Source: Thermoplasmata archaeon
GTDB taxonomy: Archaea > Thermoplasmatota > Thermoplasmata > Thermoplasmatales > Thermoplasmataceae
NCBI GenBank assembly: GCA_021817455.1
Contig: JAKAUW010000003.1
Location: forward strand, 1 to 36,792
Reading direction: 5' to 3'
Length of the DNA: 36,792 nt
Shown: positions 34,997-36,792 of the stretch, one piece after another
Position numbering within the stretch: the first letter of the stretch is position 1
Layout: each line of letters begins with the position of its first letter
Translations under genes and position numbers: made by a program
Notes under the pieces: generated by a model
What the model was told of the DNA's origin: nothing
Databases searched by the model: none
What the model saw: the letters and a program-made list of their open reading frames with translations, nothing else

Positions 34997-35563
34997 TCAG
35001 CCCCTGCAGATTTCAATAAAGTTTTCAAAGACTTTCTTGCCATATTGTGTATTTTCGACTTCGGGATGGAACTGGACACCGAAAATTGGGAGTTCTTTGT
35101 GCCGATATGCCTGGATAGGGCAGGTCTTTGAAGAAGCCATTACTTCGAAGCTGCCGGGAAGAGATTTTACTTCATCATTATGGTTCTCCCACGCGATTAT
35201 TCTTTCTGGCAACCCCCTGAGTATTAGGTCAGGTTTTGTAATTGCAATTTCTGTCTTGCCAAATTCTGGATGTTTGCCAGGTGCTACTTCTCCGCCAAAA
35301 TGAAGAGCTATAAAGTGAAAGCCGGCGCAAATTCCAAGAATTGGATACTTGTGATCCTCAATAAAAGAACTGATATTTCCAAGCTTGTCTATTTCAGAAG
35401 CAATGCTTGGTGCTCCACCGGATAATACCAAACCATCTAGGCCATCAAGATCCTTCGAAGGGGAGGTGTTTGGGACAATCTTGACTTCTACTTCTAGGTC
35501 CCTTAATACACGGTACTCCCTGTGTGTCCACTGACCGCCATTGTCGACCACGTAGATTTTCAT
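34997..35563 (-). CDS. guaA: GMP synthase, glutamine amidotransferase subunit
   Basis: 188 residues of a class I glutaminase that feeds ammonia to the separate GMP synthase ATP-pyrophosphatase subunit, turning XMP into GMP. The triad is Cys 79 in GICAGF, His 166 and Glu 168 in FHPEVE. The opening IYVVDNGGQWTHR is typical. Archaea encode the two GuaA parts separately, so the length is right; the partner is not in this window. It starts 6 nt after tfb. Confidence 0.94.
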   Translation of the reverse strand: MKIYVVDNGGQWTHREYRVLRDLEVEVKIVPNTSPSKDLDGLDGLVLSGGAPSIASEIDKLGNISSFIEDHKYPILGICAGFHFIALHFGGEVAPGKHPEFGKTEIAITKPDLILRGLPERIIAWENHNDEVKSLPGSFEVMASSKTCPIQAYRHKELPIFGVQFHPEVENTQYGKKVFENFIEICRG

Positions 35564-35569
35564 GGGGGA

Positions 35570-36499
35570 TTATTCCATTCCAGGAATGCCCAGTGATTTG
35601 CTTATTTCTTTGTATCTGTTCCTGATTGTCACTTCAGTAACCCCTGAAACCCTGGCAATTTCTTTCTGCGTTCTAGGTTTCCCAACCATTACTGAAGCTA
35701 TATAAATAGATGCAGCAGCAACACCGGTAGGACCTTTTCCGGAAGAAATGCCAAGTTCGATTGATCTCCTGACAATGTCTTCACTTACAATAATTGCCTG
35801 CTTGTCAAGGTCCAGTTTGCTGCAAAACTGCGCAACGTATGAATATGGTGTCGTCGGCTTTAGATTGAGGCTGAGTTCTTTTGCAAGATGCCTGTATGCC
35901 TTTCCTATCTTTTTCTTGTTGACTTCAGAAGCTTTTGATATTTCATCAAGGGTTCTTGGGAGATTTACCATTCTGCATGCAGCGTAAATGGATGCACAAA
36001 CTATGCTTTCAATGCTTCTGCCTCTTATCAGGTTCTTCTCTACAGCCCTTCTGTAGATAAGCGCGGCAGTTTCTTTGATGTCTTTAGGTATTCCCAGTTT
36101 TGCCCCGTTGTCATTAAGCATCTGCAGCGCCAGAGATAAATTCCTTTCAGCAGCATTGCTTACCCGGATTCTCTGGTGCCATTTTCTTACACGATAAATC
36201 TGAGCTCTATTCTTATGTGGGATTCTTTTTCCATAATAGTCCTTATTTGACCATGAAATTTCAGTGGCGAGACCTTTATCATGACTTAAAAAGGTCATGG
36301 GAGAACCGGTCCTTGCCCTCCTGTCATCCTGTTCAGAGTCAAAAGCCCTCCATTCAGGACCCTGGTCTATAAAGGAATCTTCCAGAACCATGCCACAATC
36401 ATTACAAATCAATTCTCCCCTCTCATAATCCCTAACAAGATGCTCAGAACCGCATTCCTGGCATCTCTTTGTAATATCCTGATCAATATTGGCAACCAT
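35570..36499 (-). CDS. tfb: Transcription initiation factor TFB (TFIIB)
   Basis: 309 residues. The N-terminal zinc ribbon has CQEC (about 13-16) and CNDC (about 32-35); the following B-reader/linker has GPEWRAFD (about 47-54). Two cyclin-fold repeats fill about 105-300, the second with the recognition-type helix in [23 protein letters not shown] bridges TBP and RNA polymerase at archaeal promoters. The gene has its own strong TATA-like element and a palindrome just upstream, followed by guaA in the same operon. Confidence 0.97.
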   Translation of the reverse strand: MVANIDQDITKRCQECGSEHLVRDYERGELICNDCGMVLEDSFIDQGPEWRAFDSEQDDRRARTGSPMTFLSHDKGLATEISWSNKDYYGKRIPHKNRAQIYRVRKWHQRIRVSNAAERNLSLALQMLNDNGAKLGIPKDIKETAALIYRRAVEKNLIRGRSIESIVCASIYAACRMVNLPRTLDEISKASEVNKKKIGKAYRHLAKELSLNLKPTTPYSYVAQFCSKLDLDKQAIIVSEDIVRRSIELGISSGKGPTGVAAASIYIASVMVGKPRTQKEIARVSGVTEVTIRNRYKEISKSLGIPGME

Positions 36500-36520
36500 T
36501 TAAACACCAATGAACAATTA

Positions 36521-36530
36521 GTATTTAATG
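36521..36530 (-). promoter_or_regulatory. TATA-like promoter of tfb
   Basis: The minus strand reads CATTAAATAC, its centre about 26 nt before the ATG at 36499, with no ribosome site between. A leaderless transcript is expected. Confidence 0.55.
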
Positions 36531-36535
36531 TCATA

Positions 36536-36558
36536 GGAAAAGCTATTAAAGCTTTTCC
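36536..36558. promoter_or_regulatory. Perfect palindrome at the tfb promoter
   Basis: GGAAAAGCT (36536-36544) and AGCTTTTCC (36550-36558) form a perfect 9-bp inverted repeat around ATTAA. It lies five bases upstream of the tfb TATA-like element, over the expected BRE. An operator for regulated tfb transcription is a good guess; a hairpin is an alternative. Confidence 0.5.
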
Positions 36559-36763
36559 ACTATTGATATATTAAAATTTCACTGCACAACTATGTTTTGG
36601 CTTAAAAATTGAAGACCTTAATAATTTCCAAGAAGAAATATTTGTAAACCCATCCCTGACGCGTTTCATGGTTAATCAAAACGCGATACCAATGCTTTAA
36701 TATCTAGAGAAAATCTATTAATAATTTTGCGTAGAGTTTAAATACTTAATTATGATATATGAA
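36559..36763. other. A+T-rich intergenic region with an inverted repeat
   Basis: No gene is visible in these 205 nt. CGCGTTT (36660-36666) and AAACGCG (36679-36685) form a 7-bp inverted repeat with a 12-nt spacer, notable because its arms are G+C-rich in an A+T-rich stretch. It could be an operator of the gene starting near 36764. A TATA-like TTTAAATA (36737-36744) follows. Confidence 0.4.
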
Positions 36764-36792
36764 ATGTTGACAGAAGAAAACTTAGAAATTGT
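36764..36792 (+). CDS. Probable start of a plus-strand gene cut by the window end
   Basis: An open frame starts at the ATG at 36764 (MLTEENLEI...), about 24 nt after the centre of the TATA-like TTTAAATA, as expected for a leaderless gene. An in-frame ATG at 36752 is too close to that element. Only nine codons are visible, so no function can be given. Confidence 0.35.

Overview
The window is chromosomal DNA from an archaeon. It is most likely a member or close relative of the Thermoplasmatales (acidophilic, often wall-less Euryarchaeota). Archaeal markers seen directly are a TFB transcription factor, a thermosome, exosome subunit Csl4, an LSm protein, archaeosine synthase ArcS, tRNA methylase Trm56 fused to an HD domain, a stand-alone GMP synthase amidotransferase subunit, an archaeal-type GluRS and a METTL5-type methylase. 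A bacterial-type gyrB-gyrA pair sits among them; this acquired gyrase is usual in Thermoplasmata and related Euryarchaeota. Many genes have a TATA-like element about 25 nt before the start codon and no room for a leader, so leaderless transcripts look common. Genes inside operons more often show GGTG/GAGGT-type ribosome sites and 1-4 nt overlaps. No rRNA, insertion sequence, prophage or CRISPR array was seen.

Layout. 1-4.7 kb (minus): a MoxR ATPase cut by the window edge, two small proteins and a 960-residue, sequon-rich surface protein form a tight cluster that looks like a surface-protein operon. 4.8-7.5 kb: arcS diverges from an RNA operon of csl4, a 53-residue coiled-coil gene and LSm. 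7.7-11.8 kb (minus): tRNA-His, the METTL5-like methylase with a small partner, ornithine carbamoyltransferase, and sucD/sucC. 12-17.1 kb (minus): thermosome, a two-domain ThyX-like protein, and a DUF35/thiolase-fold pair whose thiolase lacks the catalytic cysteines. 17.4-21.6 kb: an atypical SDR, tRNA-Gln, a four-helix membrane protein divergent from a small soluble protein over one shared TATA-like element, a winged-helix regulator, Trm56-HD, and a tRNA-Asn/tRNA-Met pair.

21.7-25.5 kb is the most accessory-like stretch: two small AbrB-type DNA-binding proteins, an orphan 118-residue protein, a PaiB-like flavin-binding protein, a small zinc ribbon, an aldo/keto reductase and a metallo-beta-lactamase-fold hydrolase. 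25.5-31.8 kb (minus): homoserine dehydrogenase overlapping gyrA, then gyrB, a TusA-like protein and two small helical proteins, one apparently frameshifted. 31.9-34.7 kb (plus): DUF1059, a Nog1-type GTPase and GluRS. 34.7-36.5 kb (minus): a PRC-barrel protein, GuaA amidotransferase subunit and TFB with a perfect palindrome just upstream of its promoter. The last 290 nt are A+T-rich and end in the probable start of another plus-strand gene.

Functional themes are RNA modification and translation (ArcS, METTL5, Trm56, GluRS, Nog1, Csl4, LSm, four tRNAs), DNA topology and nucleotide supply (gyrase, ThyX-like, GuaA), central metabolism (SucCD, OTCase, homoserine dehydrogenase) and a surface-protein cluster. 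The best candidates for new biology are the MoxR/surface-protein cluster, the cysteine-less thiolase-DUF35 pair, the split-motif double ThyX, and the divergent single-TATA promoters.
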